Shown here: one piece after another, positions 7,003-7,230 of the stretch | Layout of the letters: every line of letters begins with the position of its first letter | Position numbering within the stretch: the first letter of the stretch is position 1 | From: Ascidiaceihabitans sp. | Lineage (GTDB): Bacteria > Pseudomonadota > Alphaproteobacteria > Rhodobacterales > Rhodobacteraceae | Direction: 5' to 3' | Length of the DNA: 7,230 nt | NCBI GenBank assembly: GCA_023301665.1 | Contig: JALZUL010000244.1 | Span: 1-7,230 of the forward strand | Translations under genes and position numbers: made by a program | The notes under the pieces: generated by a model | The model's database searches: none | What the model saw: only the letters and a program-made list of their open reading frames with translations | Told to the model about the DNA's origin: nothing

Positions 7003-7044
7003 TCTGGCTGTGACGACTCAAACAAGAACTGTCACTTGGGGAAT

Positions 7045-7053
7045 TATTATAGA
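7045..7053 (+). promoter_or_regulatory. Possible -10 region upstream of the MFS gene
   Basis: The AT-rich stretch contains overlapping TATTAT (7045-7050) and TATAGA (7048-7053) matches to a sigma-70 -10 element, about 25 bases before the start codon. No convincing -35 lies at the right spacing. The 117-bp gap and hairpin after queA make an independent promoter here plausible. Confidence 0.3.
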
Positions 7054-7074
7054 TTTCTCACGTGGAGCACCGTG

Positions 7075-7230
7075 ATGTTACAAGTTCTTTCCAGTGCATG
7101 GGCGCTTTTGCTTGGTATGGGTCTGCTTATGGTAGGCAACGGGATGCAAAGCACGTTGCTGGGTGTTCGCGGTCAGATCGAAAATTTCGGCACTTTTGAG
7201 ATGTCTGTTGTGATGTCTGCCTATTTTGTC
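7075..7230 (+). CDS. MFS transporter, N-terminal fragment (continues past right edge)
   Basis: The first 52 codons are visible. The product begins MLQVLSSAWALLLGMGLLMV, a first membrane helix without a cleavable signal, followed by GNGMQSTLLGVRGQIENFG and then a second helix beginning MSVVMSAYFV. This helix-loop-helix with a conserved NGMQ-LLGVR loop matches a group of alphaproteobacterial major facilitator proteins; the substrate cannot be judged from this piece. The ATG at 7075 has GGAG at 7064-7067, seven bases upstream. A GTG immediately before it (7072) is possible but spaced less well. It probably has its own promoter in the 117-bp gap after queA. Confidence 0.75.
   Translation, partial: MLQVLSSAWALLLGMGLLMVGNGMQSTLLGVRGQIENFGTFEMSVVMSAYFV

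Noticed and set aside
7072..7074. GTG immediately before the MFS ATG as the start
   Set aside because: Spacing from GGAG would be only four bases; the ATG at 7075 has seven and gives the expected N-terminus.

Overview
The window looks like ordinary chromosomal DNA from an alphaproteobacterium, most likely the Roseobacter/Rhodobacteraceae group. The basis is protein-level resemblance recalled from memory: a DUF5930-type N-terminus on a presumed M23 peptidase, a DUF455 ferritin-like protein, a short Bcp peroxiredoxin, a large AsmA/YhdP-like protein, QueA, and an MFS protein beginning MLQVLSSAW. Base composition is moderate (a little over half G+C by eye) and even across the genes. I see no insertion sequence, integrase, tRNA, rRNA or CRISPR array.

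Left half (minus strand). Positions 1-899 hold the N-terminal 299 codons of a membrane-anchored coiled-coil protein whose C-terminal part, presumably the M23 peptidase, lies beyond the left edge. A 184-bp gap (900-1083) follows, with a weak terminator-like element and a GC-rich imperfect inverted repeat. Next, also reading leftward, are a DUF455 di-iron ferritin-like protein (1084-1905) and, upstream of it, a Bcp/PrxQ-type peroxiredoxin (1902-2363). Stop and start of these two overlap as ATGA, so they are very probably one translationally coupled unit handling peroxide and/or iron-dependent oxidation.

Right half (plus strand). A 71-bp divergent gap separates the peroxiredoxin from a 1140-residue single-pass AsmA/YhdP-like envelope protein (2435-5857), a candidate for lipid delivery to the outer membrane. 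After 38 bp comes queA (5896-6957), the tRNA queuosine-pathway ring transferase-isomerase. A 117-bp gap with a hairpin and an AT-rich promoter-like stretch leads to the start of an MFS transporter (7075 to the right edge).

All the main genes are recognisable families. I found no convincing new system. The points worth a second look are a run of nine G inside the YhdP-like gene, a Gly-rich tandem repeat in the same gene, loss of the usual resolving cysteine in the peroxiredoxin, the coupled peroxiredoxin/di-iron pair, and two intergenic inverted repeats.
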